From Roseburia sp. (lineage in GTDB: Bacteria; Bacillota; Clostridia; Lachnospirales; Lachnospiraceae), in the NCBI GenBank assembly GCA_026168605.1, contig JAPFDX010000001.1, forward strand, positions 124,001 to 188,000: a DNA stretch of 64,000 nucleotides, written 5' to 3'. Below the pieces are notes generated by a model. The model was not told the origin of the DNA. It was given only the letters and a program-made list of their open reading frames with translations, and did not search any database. The position numbers and the translations under genes are program-made. Positions 46,693-55,701 of the stretch are shown here, piece by piece; within the stretch, counting starts at the first letter, position 1, and each line of letters starts with the position of its first letter.

Positions 46693-47616
46693 ATGAATCG
46701 TGTCAGAAAAATAATCCATACGGATTATGCATATAGATCCGGTCTGACCGGAAAAAATGTAACAGTGGCGGTGATGGATACCGGCATCGCGCCACATCCC
46801 GATTTCGGGAAAAGGATTCGCGCATTTGCGGATTTTTATTATGGAAAGACGGGACTTTACGATGACAACGGGCATGGCACCCATGTGTCGGGGATCATCG
46901 CGGGCGACGGGGCGGTGTCGCGGCAGACAAACGGCAGCGCCATATACCGGGGCATCGCGCCGGAAGCGGAGATCGTGATGCTAAAGGTGCTTGACGAGAA
47001 GGGAAACGGGAGTACGGAGCGGGTGCTGCGCGGTCTGGAATGGCTCATAAAGCATAAGGATCTGTATCATATCCGCCTGCTGAATATTTCCGTTGGGATG
47101 CTGCCCGGCGCGGGAAAGCGGGAACAGAGGGAGCTTTTGGATGCGGTGGACGACGTCTGGAAACGCGGGATCATGGTCGTGGCGGCGGCGGGCAATAACG
47201 GACCGAGAGACAACACGGTGACGATCCCGGGCATTTCCAGAAAGATCCTCACGGTCGGGAGCTGTGATGATGCGCGCGCAGAGGGCGTAGGCAAGGGCTT
47301 AAAGAGCGGTTACAGCAGCATGGGACCGACGGAGTGCTGCATTGTCAAGCCGGAGATCCTTGCGCCGGGAACGGATATTACAAGCTGTGCGCGGGACGGG
47401 CGCGGGTATCTGTCAAAGAGCGGGACGTCGATGGCAGCTCCGGTCGTGACGGGAGCGCTTGCGCTTGCATTTCAGAAATATCCGCATTTTGCTCCGGCGG
47501 AGATGAAACTGCGTCTGTATGAACGCGCCTATCCGAGGGGAGCGTCATTTGGCAAAAAGAGCTGGGGAGTGATCCATGTGGACAATCTTGTCCGCGGTCC
47601 GGTTGACTTTTCTTAA
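46693..47616 (+). CDS. Intracellular subtilisin-like serine protease (S8)
   Basis: A 307-residue protease. The catalytic triad is Asp29 (MDTGIAPHPDFG), His61 (GHGTHVSGI) and Ser246 (SGTSMAAPVVTGA). There is no signal peptide or prodomain, which fits intracellular subtilases that process or degrade cytoplasmic proteins. The only plausible start, ATG 46693, follows directly on the upstream terminator. Its weak ribosome site AAAAGG is inside that hairpin, so translation may be low or controlled. It has no own obvious promoter within the gap. Confidence 0.9.
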   Translation: MNRVRKIIHTDYAYRSGLTGKNVTVAVMDTGIAPHPDFGKRIRAFADFYYGKTGLYDDNGHGTHVSGIIAGDGAVSRQTNGSAIYRGIAPEAEIVMLKVLDEKGNGSTERVLRGLEWLIKHKDLYHIRLLNISVGMLPGAGKREQRELLDAVDDVWKRGIMVVAAAGNNGPRDNTVTIPGISRKILTVGSCDDARAEGVGKGLKSGYSSMGPTECCIVKPEILAPGTDITSCARDGRGYLSKSGTSMAAPVVTGALALAFQKYPHFAPAEMKLRLYERAYPRGASFGKKSWGVIHVDNLVRGPVDFS

Positions 47617-47672
47617 GAAACATTTTAGAATAGAGAAATCTATGGAATACTTCGCAGGAAGGGAGTCTACTT

Positions 47673-49208
47673 ATGAAAAAAATAGCGCATCTGTTGTTTG
47701 GAAGAATGACCCTGGTCGGTCTGGCGATTCTGCTTCAGGTGGCATGGCTTTTTACCGTGTTGTGGCAGTTCAGCTACCAGTTTACCTATGTCAATCTTTT
47801 CATCCGCGGAATAGCGATCATCCTGGTGCTCGTGATCATCAACCGCTGGAGCAATCCGGCAAATAAGCTGTCATGGACGTTTTTGATCCTGCTGTCGCCG
47901 ATCCTTGGAACGCTGCTCTATTTTCTGTTTGGGAGAGAAAATCTGACCAGATATATGAGACGGCATATGGAGAAGTTTAACCGGGAGATCGCGGAGGGGC
48001 TGACGCACGATGAGGCGGCGGAGCAGCTTTTGCAGGAGACGGATGCCTCCGTGTACTGCCAGTCCAAGTATATCAGTGATTTCGGTCATTTTCCGGTTTA
48101 CCGCAATACCGCCACGAAATATTACAAATGCGGGGAGGATATGTTCCCGGATATGCTGGAGGCGCTGCGGAGCGCCGAGCATTTTATTTTTCTCGAGTAT
48201 TTTATCATCAAGGAAGGCGAGATGTTCCAGACCATTGAGGATATTCTCGAGGAGAAAGTGAAGCAGGGGGTCGAGGTGCGCCTGATCTACGACGACATGG
48301 GCTGTATCGGTACGCTGCCGCCGCATTACTATAAGGTTTTGCAGAAAAAGGGTATCAAGTGTGCGGCGTTTAACCCGTTCCGTCCGGTGCTGTCCGTGAT
48401 CATGAACAACCGTGACCATCGCAAGATCCTTGTGGTGGACGGCACGGTCGGCTTTACCGGAGGCATCAATCTGGCAGATGAGTACATCAACAGGATCGAG
48501 CGCTTCGGCTACTGGAAGGACACCGGGATCCGGATCGAGGGGGAGGGCGTCTGGAGCCTCACCAATATGTTCCTCGGTATGTGGGACAGCATCGTGCATT
48601 CCACGGAGGATTACCGGAAGTATATGCCGTCCGTGTACCAGAAAAAACCGTTTATGGACGACGGGTTTGTCCAGCCCTACGGCGACAGCCCGCTCGATCA
48701 TGAGAATGTCGGCGAGAATATTTATCTGAACATTATCAGCAGGGCGAAAAATTATGTCTATATTTTTACGCCCTACCTGATCATCGACCACGAGACGCTC
48801 GTCACGCTGCGCAACGCCGCCAAGAGCGGTGTGGATGTGCGCATTGTGACGCCGGGGATCCCGGATAAAAAGATGGTGTTTCTCCTGACGCAGTCCTATT
48901 ACAGACCGCTTTTGGAGGCGGGCGTGCGCATCTACCAGTATACGCCGGGCTTCATCCATGCCAAGAGCTTTGTCTGTGACGATGAGATCGCCACGGTCGG
49001 GAGTGTCAATCTGGATTTCCGCAGTCTGTACCTGCATTTTGAATGTGGCGTCTGGATGTACCGCTCCAGGGCTGTCATGCAGGTGAAGGAGGACTGTATG
49101 GAGACTTTCGCCTGCTCGCAGGAGATCGGACTGGAGTTTTGCAGAAAACGTCCGCTTCCGGTACGTATTTTGCAGAGTCTGCTCCGGCTTTTTGCACCGC
49201 TGATGTAG
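47673..49208 (+). CDS. cls: Cardiolipin synthase
   Basis: A 511-residue phospholipase-D-family enzyme. Two N-terminal membrane helices (LVGLAILLQVAWLFTVLW and IRGIAIILVLVII) and a third hydrophobic stretch come first. Two HKD motifs follow: HRKILVVDG near residue 250 and HAKSFVCDDEIATVGSVN near residue 430. It condenses two phosphatidylglycerol molecules into cardiolipin at the membrane. AAGGGAG precedes the ATG. Confidence 0.95.
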   Translation: MKKIAHLLFGRMTLVGLAILLQVAWLFTVLWQFSYQFTYVNLFIRGIAIILVLVIINRWSNPANKLSWTFLILLSPILGTLLYFLFGRENLTRYMRRHMEKFNREIAEGLTHDEAAEQLLQETDASVYCQSKYISDFGHFPVYRNTATKYYKCGEDMFPDMLEALRSAEHFIFLEYFIIKEGEMFQTIEDILEEKVKQGVEVRLIYDDMGCIGTLPPHYYKVLQKKGIKCAAFNPFRPVLSVIMNNRDHRKILVVDGTVGFTGGINLADEYINRIERFGYWKDTGIRIEGEGVWSLTNMFLGMWDSIVHSTEDYRKYMPSVYQKKPFMDDGFVQPYGDSPLDHENVGENIYLNIISRAKNYVYIFTPYLIIDHETLVTLRNAAKSGVDVRIVTPGIPDKKMVFLLTQSYYRPLLEAGVRIYQYTPGFIHAKSFVCDDEIATVGSVNLDFRSLYLHFECGVWMYRSRAVMQVKEDCMETFACSQEIGLEFCRKRPLPVRILQSLLRLFAPLM

Positions 49209-49220
49209 AAAGGCAATGTT

Positions 49221-50387
49221 TTACAGGAAAAATCGCAGCACTTTCAGAAAATAATCTTTATACTCCGCGGCGCGGATATCGGCGGTGTAGCGGATATTGA
49301 CAGAGCCGATCTCCTTTCCGTCGAGATAGTAGACTGCTTTTCCGGCGATATCGCCCTTTTTCACCGGAGCTTTGGCTTCTTTGGGGAGCTTTAGCTCCTT
49401 TTTGATACCTGTGGTGTCAGAGCCGTCCGTCGAGAGATAGGTAAACGGGCTGTCGTAGGCGATGTCGGCATATTCGGTGATGCCTTTTTTTAGTTCAAGG
49501 GCGGGAAGGCGGTCATCGTTGGCGTCGGTGTAGAGACGGCACTGACCGAAGCCGTAGTTGAACAGCGTCACAGCGTCGGCGTTGCGGCTTTTGGAATCCG
49601 GCGCTGCCATGATCACGGCGATGAGCTTCATCCCGTCTTTTTCCGCGGTCGCGGAGACGCAGTATTTCGCGAGGCTTGTATAGCCGGTCTTTAGCCCGGT
49701 CGCATATTCATAGTGGCGGATCAGCTTGTTGGTGTTGGTCAGACCAAACTCCGACGTTCCCTTTGCGGTGGTGTGTGTGATGTTTTCCATCCAGATGGTG
49801 CAGTAGTCGTGGATCTGCGGGTGGCGCGTGATGAGCTCGCGGGACATCAGGGCGATGTCGTAGGCGCTCGTCATGTGGTTTTCGACCTCCAGCCCACAGC
49901 AGTTGACAAAGGTCGTGTCATTCATGCCAAGCCCTTTGGCGCGCTCGTTCATGCGGCGCACAAATTCAGATTCCGAGCCGCCAATATGCTCCGCCATCGC
50001 CACACAGGCGTCGTTTGCGCTCGCGACACTGATACATTTGATCATCGTCTCGACGGTCTGTGTTTCGCCCGGTTCCAAAAACACCTGCGAACCGCCCATG
50101 CTGGCGGCGTAGTCGGAGACGGTGACCGTGTCGGTCAGGGAAATCTGTCCGCTTTCGATCGCGTCAAAAATCAGGATCAGCGTCATGATCTTGGTGATGC
50201 TTGCCGGGCGCATGATCTCATGTGCATTTTTTTCGTAGATCACCGTTCCGCTGGACGCCTCCATCAAAAGCGCGCTTGGCGCGGACACGGAGAGCGCGGC
50301 GTCTTCCGCTTTTACGGGTGTGATATCGCTAAGAAGTGCCGAGACGGCGAGTAAGAGTCCGAGAAAAAAGGAAAAGTATCGTTTCAA
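49221..50387 (-). CDS. D-alanyl-D-alanine carboxypeptidase (S11, DacA/DacF type)
   Basis: A 388-residue penicillin-binding protein beginning at TTG 50387, eight bases after GGAG on the minus strand. A signal peptide (YFSFFLGLLLAVSALLSD) leads. Active-site motifs are SITK (the nucleophile Ser), SAND (S-x-N) and KTG in LKTGYTS. The C-terminal beta domain is present (KKGDIAGKAVYYLDGKEIG). It trims the terminal D-Ala of wall stem peptides. Its 3' end is 12 bases from that of cls; the genes converge. Confidence 0.93.
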   Translation of the reverse strand: MKRYFSFFLGLLLAVSALLSDITPVKAEDAALSVSAPSALLMEASSGTVIYEKNAHEIMRPASITKIMTLILIFDAIESGQISLTDTVTVSDYAASMGGSQVFLEPGETQTVETMIKCISVASANDACVAMAEHIGGSESEFVRRMNERAKGLGMNDTTFVNCCGLEVENHMTSAYDIALMSRELITRHPQIHDYCTIWMENITHTTAKGTSEFGLTNTNKLIRHYEYATGLKTGYTSLAKYCVSATAEKDGMKLIAVIMAAPDSKSRNADAVTLFNYGFGQCRLYTDANDDRLPALELKKGITEYADIAYDSPFTYLSTDGSDTTGIKKELKLPKEAKAPVKKGDIAGKAVYYLDGKEIGSVNIRYTADIRAAEYKDYFLKVLRFFL

Positions 50388-50456
50388 GAAAAATACTCCG
50401 TAACCTGCTATTGATACATTCTAGCGGCACGGCACGTACATTATGCGCAGAAATGC

Positions 50457-50485
50457 TTGAATTTTATGGAAAAGCAAGGTAAAAT
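50457..50485 (+). promoter_or_regulatory. Sigma-A promoter of scpAB
   Basis: TTGAAT (50457-50462) and TAAAAT (50480-50485) with a 17-base spacer. Confidence 0.6.
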
Positions 50486-50530
50486 AGAAACGTTGGAGAT
50501 TTTTGCGCCATAAGATCAGGAGGCACTGCG

Positions 50531-51280
50531 ATGGATATGACTGTGAAGCTTCAGGTGTTCGAGGGACCGCTCGACCTGCTGCTGCATCTGCTGGAGAAGA
50601 ATAAAGTAAATATTTATGATATTCCGATCGTGGAGATCACAAACCAGTACATGGAATACATTGCAGAGATGAAGCGTCAGGATCTGAACGTGGTCAGTGA
50701 ATTTCTCGTGATGGCGGCGACGCTGATCGATATCAAGTCGCGGATGCTCCTTCCTGCGCCGGAGACGGAGGAGGAAGCGGAGGAGGACCCGCGTGCGGAG
50801 CTGGTACAGCAGCTTTTGGAATACAAGATGTACAAATGCATGGCTTATGAGCTGCGCGACCGGCAGATGGACGCGCAGCGCGTGCTTTTTAAAGAGCCGA
50901 CGATCCCGCCGGAGGTCGCGGACTATGAGGAGCCGGTTGACATTCAGGAGCTGGTCTCTGATCTGACGCTTGCGAAGCTCAATGAGATTTTTAAGTCGAT
51001 CATGAAAAAGCAGGTGGACAAGATCGATCCGGTGCGCTCGAAGTTTGGCAAGATCGAGAAGGAGGAGGTATCGCTTTCCGAGAAGATGGCATATCTCGAG
51101 GAATACTGTATGACGCACAGTGAGTTTTCCTTCCGGCAGCTTTTAGAAGCGCAGGCGGGCAAGATGGAGATCATCGTCACGTTTCTTGCGGTTTTGGAGC
51201 TGATGAAGGTGGGGAAGATCTTTATTTCCCAGGAATACACCTTTGACGATATTAAGATCCGCTCGAAGATCGTGGCGTGA
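50531..51280 (+). CDS. scpA: Segregation and condensation protein A
   Basis: A 249-residue kleisin. The N-terminal motif FEGPLDLLLHLLEKNKVNI and the following MEYIAEM helix, DIKSRMLLP and the C-terminal winged helix (VTFLAVLELMKVGKI) are characteristic. It bridges the SMC heads and ScpB in the chromosome-condensing complex. AGGAGG precedes the ATG. Confidence 0.96.
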   Translation: MDMTVKLQVFEGPLDLLLHLLEKNKVNIYDIPIVEITNQYMEYIAEMKRQDLNVVSEFLVMAATLIDIKSRMLLPAPETEEEAEEDPRAELVQQLLEYKMYKCMAYELRDRQMDAQRVLFKEPTIPPEVADYEEPVDIQELVSDLTLAKLNEIFKSIMKKQVDKIDPVRSKFGKIEKEEVSLSEKMAYLEEYCMTHSEFSFRQLLEAQAGKMEIIVTFLAVLELMKVGKIFISQEYTFDDIKIRSKIVA

Positions 51281-51302
51281 GGATCGATGAAATGGAGATG
51301 CG

Positions 51303-51872
51303 ATGGAAGAGAAGAAGTATCAGGCGGTGATCGAGGCGATCCTCTTTACCATGGGAGAATCCGTGGAGATTGAGAAGATTGCAGACGCTCTGGAATTAGA
51401 TAAAAAAGAGACAAAGAGGATTATTGACGGGATGATGGACCGCTATGAGGACGCGTCCTGCGGCGTGCGTATCATAGAGCTTGACGGCGCTTACCAGATG
51501 TGCACCAAGAGCGAGATGTACGAGTACCTCATCAAGGTGGCGAAACAGCCGAAACGCCATGTGCTGACGGACGTTTTGCTTGAGACGCTCTCCATCATCG
51601 CCTACAAGCAGCCGATCACAAAGGTGGAGATTGAGAAGATCCGCGGCGTCTCCTGCGATCATGCGGTGAACAAGCTCGTGGAGTACAATCTCGTCTGTGA
51701 GCTCGGGAGACTGGATGCGCCGGGCAGACCGCTGCTTTTTGGGACGACGGAGGAGTTTTTGCGGAGCTTCGGCGTGCAGTCGGTCGATGAACTGCCGGTT
51801 TTAAATCCGGTCCAGGTCGAGGAGTTTAAGCAGGAGGCGGAAGCCGAGATGCACATGAAGATGGATATTTAG
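51303..51872 (+). CDS. scpB: Segregation and condensation protein B
   Basis: A 189-residue protein with two winged-helix domains: AILFTMGESVEIEKIADAL and LLETLSIIAYKQPITKVEIE with the following IRGVSCDHAVNKLVE. It forms the SMC-ScpA-ScpB complex with the product of the gene 22 bases upstream. Confidence 0.96.
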   Translation: MEEKKYQAVIEAILFTMGESVEIEKIADALELDKKETKRIIDGMMDRYEDASCGVRIIELDGAYQMCTKSEMYEYLIKVAKQPKRHVLTDVLLETLSIIAYKQPITKVEIEKIRGVSCDHAVNKLVEYNLVCELGRLDAPGRPLLFGTTEEFLRSFGVQSVDELPVLNPVQVEEFKQEAEAEMHMKMDI

Positions 51873-51885
51873 TCAGACAACGTTC

Positions 51886-51922
51886 GGAGGATGACGCGCT
51901 TTTGCCGCGGCATCCTCCTTTT
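51886..51922 (+). terminator. Terminator of scpAB
   Basis: GGAGGATG and CATCCTCC pair over a 17-base loop with further internal pairing (CGCG/CCGCGG), followed by TTTT. Confidence 0.75.
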
Positions 51923-51981
51923 GCGTATGAAGCTGCCGTCCTGCGCATATAGATTTATGAATTTAACTTGTGGAGCACAAT

Positions 51982-53199
51982 GTGTATCGACGAATTATAG
52001 CGGTGATCCTTAGTATCAGCTTTTTTCTTTTTCCGGGGGCGGAGGTTCTGGCGGGGGAGCCTCCGAAGGAGTCGGAGCTGTATGCGAAGTCGGCGGTTTT
52101 GATGGATGGCGATTCCGGGCGCATCCTCTACGAAAAAAACGGATATGAGGCGATGGCAAACGCCAGCACGACCAAGATTTTGACTTGTATCATCGCGCTG
52201 GAAAACTGCGACATCGAGAGCCAGACGACGGTGTCGTCCTACGCGGCGTCACAGCCGAAGGTGCATCTGGGGATGCGGGAGGGACAGAAATTTTATCTGA
52301 AGGATATGCTCTACGGGCTGATGCTCGAATCGTTTAACGACTGTGCGGTCGTGATCGCGGAGCATATCGCGGGGGACGTTCCGGGCTTTGCGGCGATGAT
52401 GAACCGGAAGGCGGAGGAGATCGGCTGCAGGGACAGCCATTTTATCACGCCGAACGGTCTCGACGGGAAGGACGACGGGGGATTTCACCACACCACGGCG
52501 GCTGATCTGGCGCTGATCATGCGCTACTGTATCAGACAGTCTCCAAAGGCGGAGGAGTTTCTCACCATCACGCGGGCGGCGAGCCACAGCTTTTCCGATG
52601 TGGAGGGGCAGTCCTCCTACGAGTGCCATAACCACAACGCGTTTTTGCAGATGATGGACGGGGCGCTCTCCGGAAAAACCGGGTTCACGGGAACTGCCGG
52701 GTACTGTTACATCGGTGCGCTCGAGCGCGACGGGCGGACGTATATCGTGGCGCTGCTGGCGTGCGGCTGGCCGAACAATAAAACATACAAGTGGTCGGAC
52801 ACGAAGAAGCTGATGAATTACGGCATCGAGAATTATCAGAAAAAAAGTGTGACGGAATTGCCGCAAAAGGAGATTGCACCCATTTCCACAGCGGGGGGGC
52901 AGGGATCGCGGATCGGAGAACATACCTGGACCAGACCTGTGGTCGGCGCGTACGAGGGAACGGAACAGATGCTTTTGGCAGAGGGGGAGGAGATTGCTGT
53001 CCGCTATCAGATCGCAGAGGAGCTTACCGCCCCGGTGGAGAAGGGCGATTATCTCGGAAACATCACCTATGAGCTGGACGGGGAGGTGATCGGAGAGCGC
53101 AGTGTCACGGCGGGCAATGAGACGAGAGCGATCGATTTCGGGTGGTGTTTTTCACGCGTGGCGGAGCTGTTTTCGCTGGGGGATATGCAGGGGTCATGA
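51982..53199 (+). CDS. D-alanyl-D-alanine carboxypeptidase, second copy (S11)
   Basis: I choose GTG 51982, six bases after GGAG (51972-51975), giving 405 residues. A GTG at 51970 is in frame but lacks a ribosome site. A signal peptide (RRIIAVILSISFFLFPGAEV) leads. Active-site motifs are STTK, SFND and KTGFTG. The family is that of the minus-strand gene at 49221, but the two are clearly divergent, so it is an old paralogue pair. It probably trims stem peptides, perhaps at another growth stage. Confidence 0.9.
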   Translation: MYRRIIAVILSISFFLFPGAEVLAGEPPKESELYAKSAVLMDGDSGRILYEKNGYEAMANASTTKILTCIIALENCDIESQTTVSSYAASQPKVHLGMREGQKFYLKDMLYGLMLESFNDCAVVIAEHIAGDVPGFAAMMNRKAEEIGCRDSHFITPNGLDGKDDGGFHHTTAADLALIMRYCIRQSPKAEEFLTITRAASHSFSDVEGQSSYECHNHNAFLQMMDGALSGKTGFTGTAGYCYIGALERDGRTYIVALLACGWPNNKTYKWSDTKKLMNYGIENYQKKSVTELPQKEIAPISTAGGQGSRIGEHTWTRPVVGAYEGTEQMLLAEGEEIAVRYQIAEELTAPVEKGDYLGNITYELDGEVIGERSVTAGNETRAIDFGWCFSRVAELFSLGDMQGS

Positions 53200-53224
53200 A
53201 AATGTCAAAAATTTAACAATTCGC

Positions 53225-53253
53225 TTGAAATCTTTGTGGCAATCGACTATAAT
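53225..53253 (+). promoter_or_regulatory. Sigma-A promoter of the carboxyltransferase/sodium-pump operon
   Basis: TTGAAA (53225-53230) and TATAAT (53248-53253) with a 17-base spacer. The leader is about 98 bases. Confidence 0.75.
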
Positions 53254-53357
53254 CTATCCTAGCGGAATTTGTTTTTTACATAAGGACGCACAATTTTATT
53301 CACTATGAATCCATATCGCATGATGTGGAAAACAATTTATAGATGGAGGGAAAAAGA

Positions 53358-54794
53358 ATGAATAGTACGAATGGTAGCCCGGCGATGCAGCGCATTCTCG
53401 GGTTAGTCGATGAGAACAGCTTTATGGAAATCGGTTCTCTCGTGACAGCAAGAAGCACAGATTTTAATCTGGCGGCGGCAGACACACCTTCCGACGGTGT
53501 GATCACCGGTCACGGGCTGATTGACGGCAATCTGGTGTTTATTTACAGCCAGGACGCCTCCGTATTAAACGGTACCATCGGCGAGATGCACGCAAAGAAA
53601 ATTGCGGCAGTGTATGACATGGCGATGAAGATGGGGGCTCCGGTGATCGGGTTCATCGACTGCGCGGGCGTTCGCCTTCAGGAGTCCGTGGATGCGCTTG
53701 ACGGTCTGGGACAGATCTACGCAAAGCAGGCGGCTGCTTCCGGTGTTGTTCCGCAGATCGCGGCTGTATTCGGTAGCTGTGGCGGCGGTCTTTCCGTGGT
53801 TCCGGCTCTGTGCGATTTTGCATTTATCGAGGAGAGTAAGGGAAAGATGTTTATCAACTCCCCGAATGCCATCGAGGGCAACCGCATCGACAAGTGCGAT
53901 ACCTCCTCGGCTGCGTTTGCGGCGGATGAGAACGGCTGCATTGATTCCACCGGAACAGAGGAGCAGATCCTCGCAGACATCCGTGCGCTTGTCGGCATCC
54001 TGCCATTAAATAATGAGGGCGATGTGTATACCTGCGAGTGTGAGGATGACTTAAACCGTGTATGCGAGAACATGGCTGCCATGAAGGGCGATCCGAGATA
54101 CCTCTTGTCGGAGGTTTCCGATGGACGAGTTTTCTTTGAGACAAAGGCGGGCTACGCGAGAAATATGGTGACCGGATTCATCAAGTTAAACGGCATGACG
54201 GTCGGCGCTGTTGCCAACTGTACAGAGGTTTATGATGAGGAGGGCAACAAGACAGAGGAGTTTGAGAACGTTCTCTACGGAAAGGGCTGTGAGAAGGCGG
54301 CAGAGTTCGTACAGTTCTGCGATGCCTTTGACATTCCGGTGCTGACGCTCACCAATGTAAAGGGTTACAAGGCTTGTATGTGCGGCGAGAAGAGGCTTGC
54401 GAAGGCGCTTGCGCATCTGACGGCTGCATTTGCGGGAGCTACCTGCCCGAAGGTGAACCTGATCACCGGAGAGGCATACGGCAGCGCCTATGTGGCGATG
54501 AATTCCAAGTCTGTCGGCGCGGATTTCGTTTACGCATGGCAGGATGCAAAGGTCGGCACGATGGACGCCGAGATGGCAGCGAAGATCATGTACGCAGACG
54601 CTTCCGCGGAGGAACTCTCCGAGAAGGCAAAAGAGTACGACGCACTGCAGGGAAGCGTTGTGACGGCAGCGAGAAGAGGATATGTGGATTTGATCCTTGA
54701 TCCGGCTGACACGAGAAAGTATCTTGTGAACGCATTTGAACTTCTGTATACCAAGTATGCAGTGACACCGGACAAGAAGCACAGAACAAAATAG
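53358..54794 (+). CDS. Acyl-CoA carboxyltransferase subunit (12S / MmdA-like)
   Basis: The start is ATG 53358, eight bases after GGAGGG, giving 478 residues; ATG 53343 overlaps that site. A two-lobed crotonase-fold carboxyltransferase: N lobe GVITGHGLIDGNLVFIYSQD, GGGLSVVPALCDFAFI; C lobe ITGEAYGSAYVAMNSKSVGA and MDAEMAAKIMY. Relatives are methylmalonyl-CoA decarboxylase alpha, the 12S subunit of transcarboxylase, and acetyl-CoA carboxylase. It moves the carboxyl group between an acyl-CoA and biotin. It opens an operon with OadG, a biotin carrier, OadB and an OadA-like subunit. The acyl-CoA is unknown. Confidence 0.88.
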   Translation: MNSTNGSPAMQRILGLVDENSFMEIGSLVTARSTDFNLAAADTPSDGVITGHGLIDGNLVFIYSQDASVLNGTIGEMHAKKIAAVYDMAMKMGAPVIGFIDCAGVRLQESVDALDGLGQIYAKQAAASGVVPQIAAVFGSCGGGLSVVPALCDFAFIEESKGKMFINSPNAIEGNRIDKCDTSSAAFAADENGCIDSTGTEEQILADIRALVGILPLNNEGDVYTCECEDDLNRVCENMAAMKGDPRYLLSEVSDGRVFFETKAGYARNMVTGFIKLNGMTVGAVANCTEVYDEEGNKTEEFENVLYGKGCEKAAEFVQFCDAFDIPVLTLTNVKGYKACMCGEKRLAKALAHLTAAFAGATCPKVNLITGEAYGSAYVAMNSKSVGADFVYAWQDAKVGTMDAEMAAKIMYADASAEELSEKAKEYDALQGSVVTAARRGYVDLILDPADTRKYLVNAFELLYTKYAVTPDKKHRTK

Positions 54795-54807
54795 AAAGGT
54801 GAAGTTT

Positions 54808-55530
54808 ATGAAGAAGAAAATATCTCTTATGCTTTGCCTTATCATGATGGTGCTTGGTCTGAGTGCTTGTGGGATTGACAAGGAAACCTTTGATTTCTAT
54901 GGTCTTAGCTATTCCGACTGTGAGATGATCATGAGTCAGAATGTGGAACAGCTTACCGCCATGAGTGCAGAGGATCTGGCATATGTCGGGGCAAATGTAG
55001 ACGATGTATTTGCAAAGCTGTTTGAGAACTGGGCAGCTTTGGTTCCGGATTTGGGCGCATATCAGGGAATGGGAGAATTTTCCCTTGACCAGGCGCAGGA
55101 CACACTGACGTTGGAGCAGATCGTTAAGTATGAAAAACGAGAGTTGTGCATGACGTTTGTGTTTGAGTATAACTATGAGACCGAGCAGGTGGATCTGGTT
55201 GACACCAACGTGGATCTTGTGTACACCCTCGGTGAGAAGATGGAAAAGGCGGCATTGAATACCCTGATGGGTATGGGTACCGTGTTTGTGGTATTGATCC
55301 TGATCAGTCTGATCATTTACTGCTTCCGGTTTATCTCTGTGATCCAGGATAAGATGTCCGGCAAGGGCAAGGCTGTGGAGGCAGCGCCGGCAGAGGCTGC
55401 GGCGGAAGCCGTGGAAACAGCGCCGCTGACCGATGATCTGGAACTGGTGGCAGTGATCTCGGCGGCGATCGCGGCAAGCGAGGGGACATCTGCGGATTCC
55501 TTCGTGGTGCGCTCGATCCACAGACGCTAG
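54808..55530 (+). CDS. OadG-like gamma subunit with lipoprotein N-terminus
   Basis: The start is ATG 54808, eight bases after GAAAGG, giving 240 residues. The N-terminus is a lipoprotein signal with lipobox LSAC (Cys21). About 120 extracellular residues of unknown fold follow. Then come a membrane helix (GTVFVVLILISLIIYCFRFI, about 149-172) and an Ala/Glu-rich linker, ending in AAIAASEGT...VVRSIHRR as OadG proteins do. OadG anchors the decarboxylase on OadB and is usually about 80-120 residues. The added lipoprotein domain is unusual. Confidence 0.82.
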   Translation: MKKKISLMLCLIMMVLGLSACGIDKETFDFYGLSYSDCEMIMSQNVEQLTAMSAEDLAYVGANVDDVFAKLFENWAALVPDLGAYQGMGEFSLDQAQDTLTLEQIVKYEKRELCMTFVFEYNYETEQVDLVDTNVDLVYTLGEKMEKAALNTLMGMGTVFVVLILISLIIYCFRFISVIQDKMSGKGKAVEAAPAEAAAEAVETAPLTDDLELVAVISAAIAASEGTSADSFVVRSIHRR

Positions 55531-55531
55531 C

Positions 55532-55652
55532 GTGAAAAGAATTTCTAAAACTCATGCCAGAGGGCATTTCGTTAAGAAATTCTGATTTCACACAGAAGAA
55601 CGCAAAAGTGGTGTTCTTCGCCATGCAAAAGGGCATTTCGCTAAGAAATGGT
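55532..55652. repeat. Intergenic hairpin repeat inside the decarboxylase operon
   Basis: An imperfect palindrome (GTGAAAAGAATTTCT with AGAAATTCTGATTTCAC, inner ATGCC/GGCAT) at 55532-55591 is followed by GAAGAAC/GTTCTTC. A second copy of the core GGGCATTTCG(T/C)TAAGAAAT occurs at 55631. No gene fits. Confidence 0.65.
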
Positions 55653-55701
55653 AAGTTTTACAAAAACATTTGATTTTGGATAATATAAGGAGGAAAATTT
55701 G

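Noticed and set aside
47871-49037. Minus-strand frame of 388 codons opposite cardiolipin synthase
   Set aside because: Cls has both HKD motifs and full length on the plus strand; the reverse frame is a codon-bias shadow.
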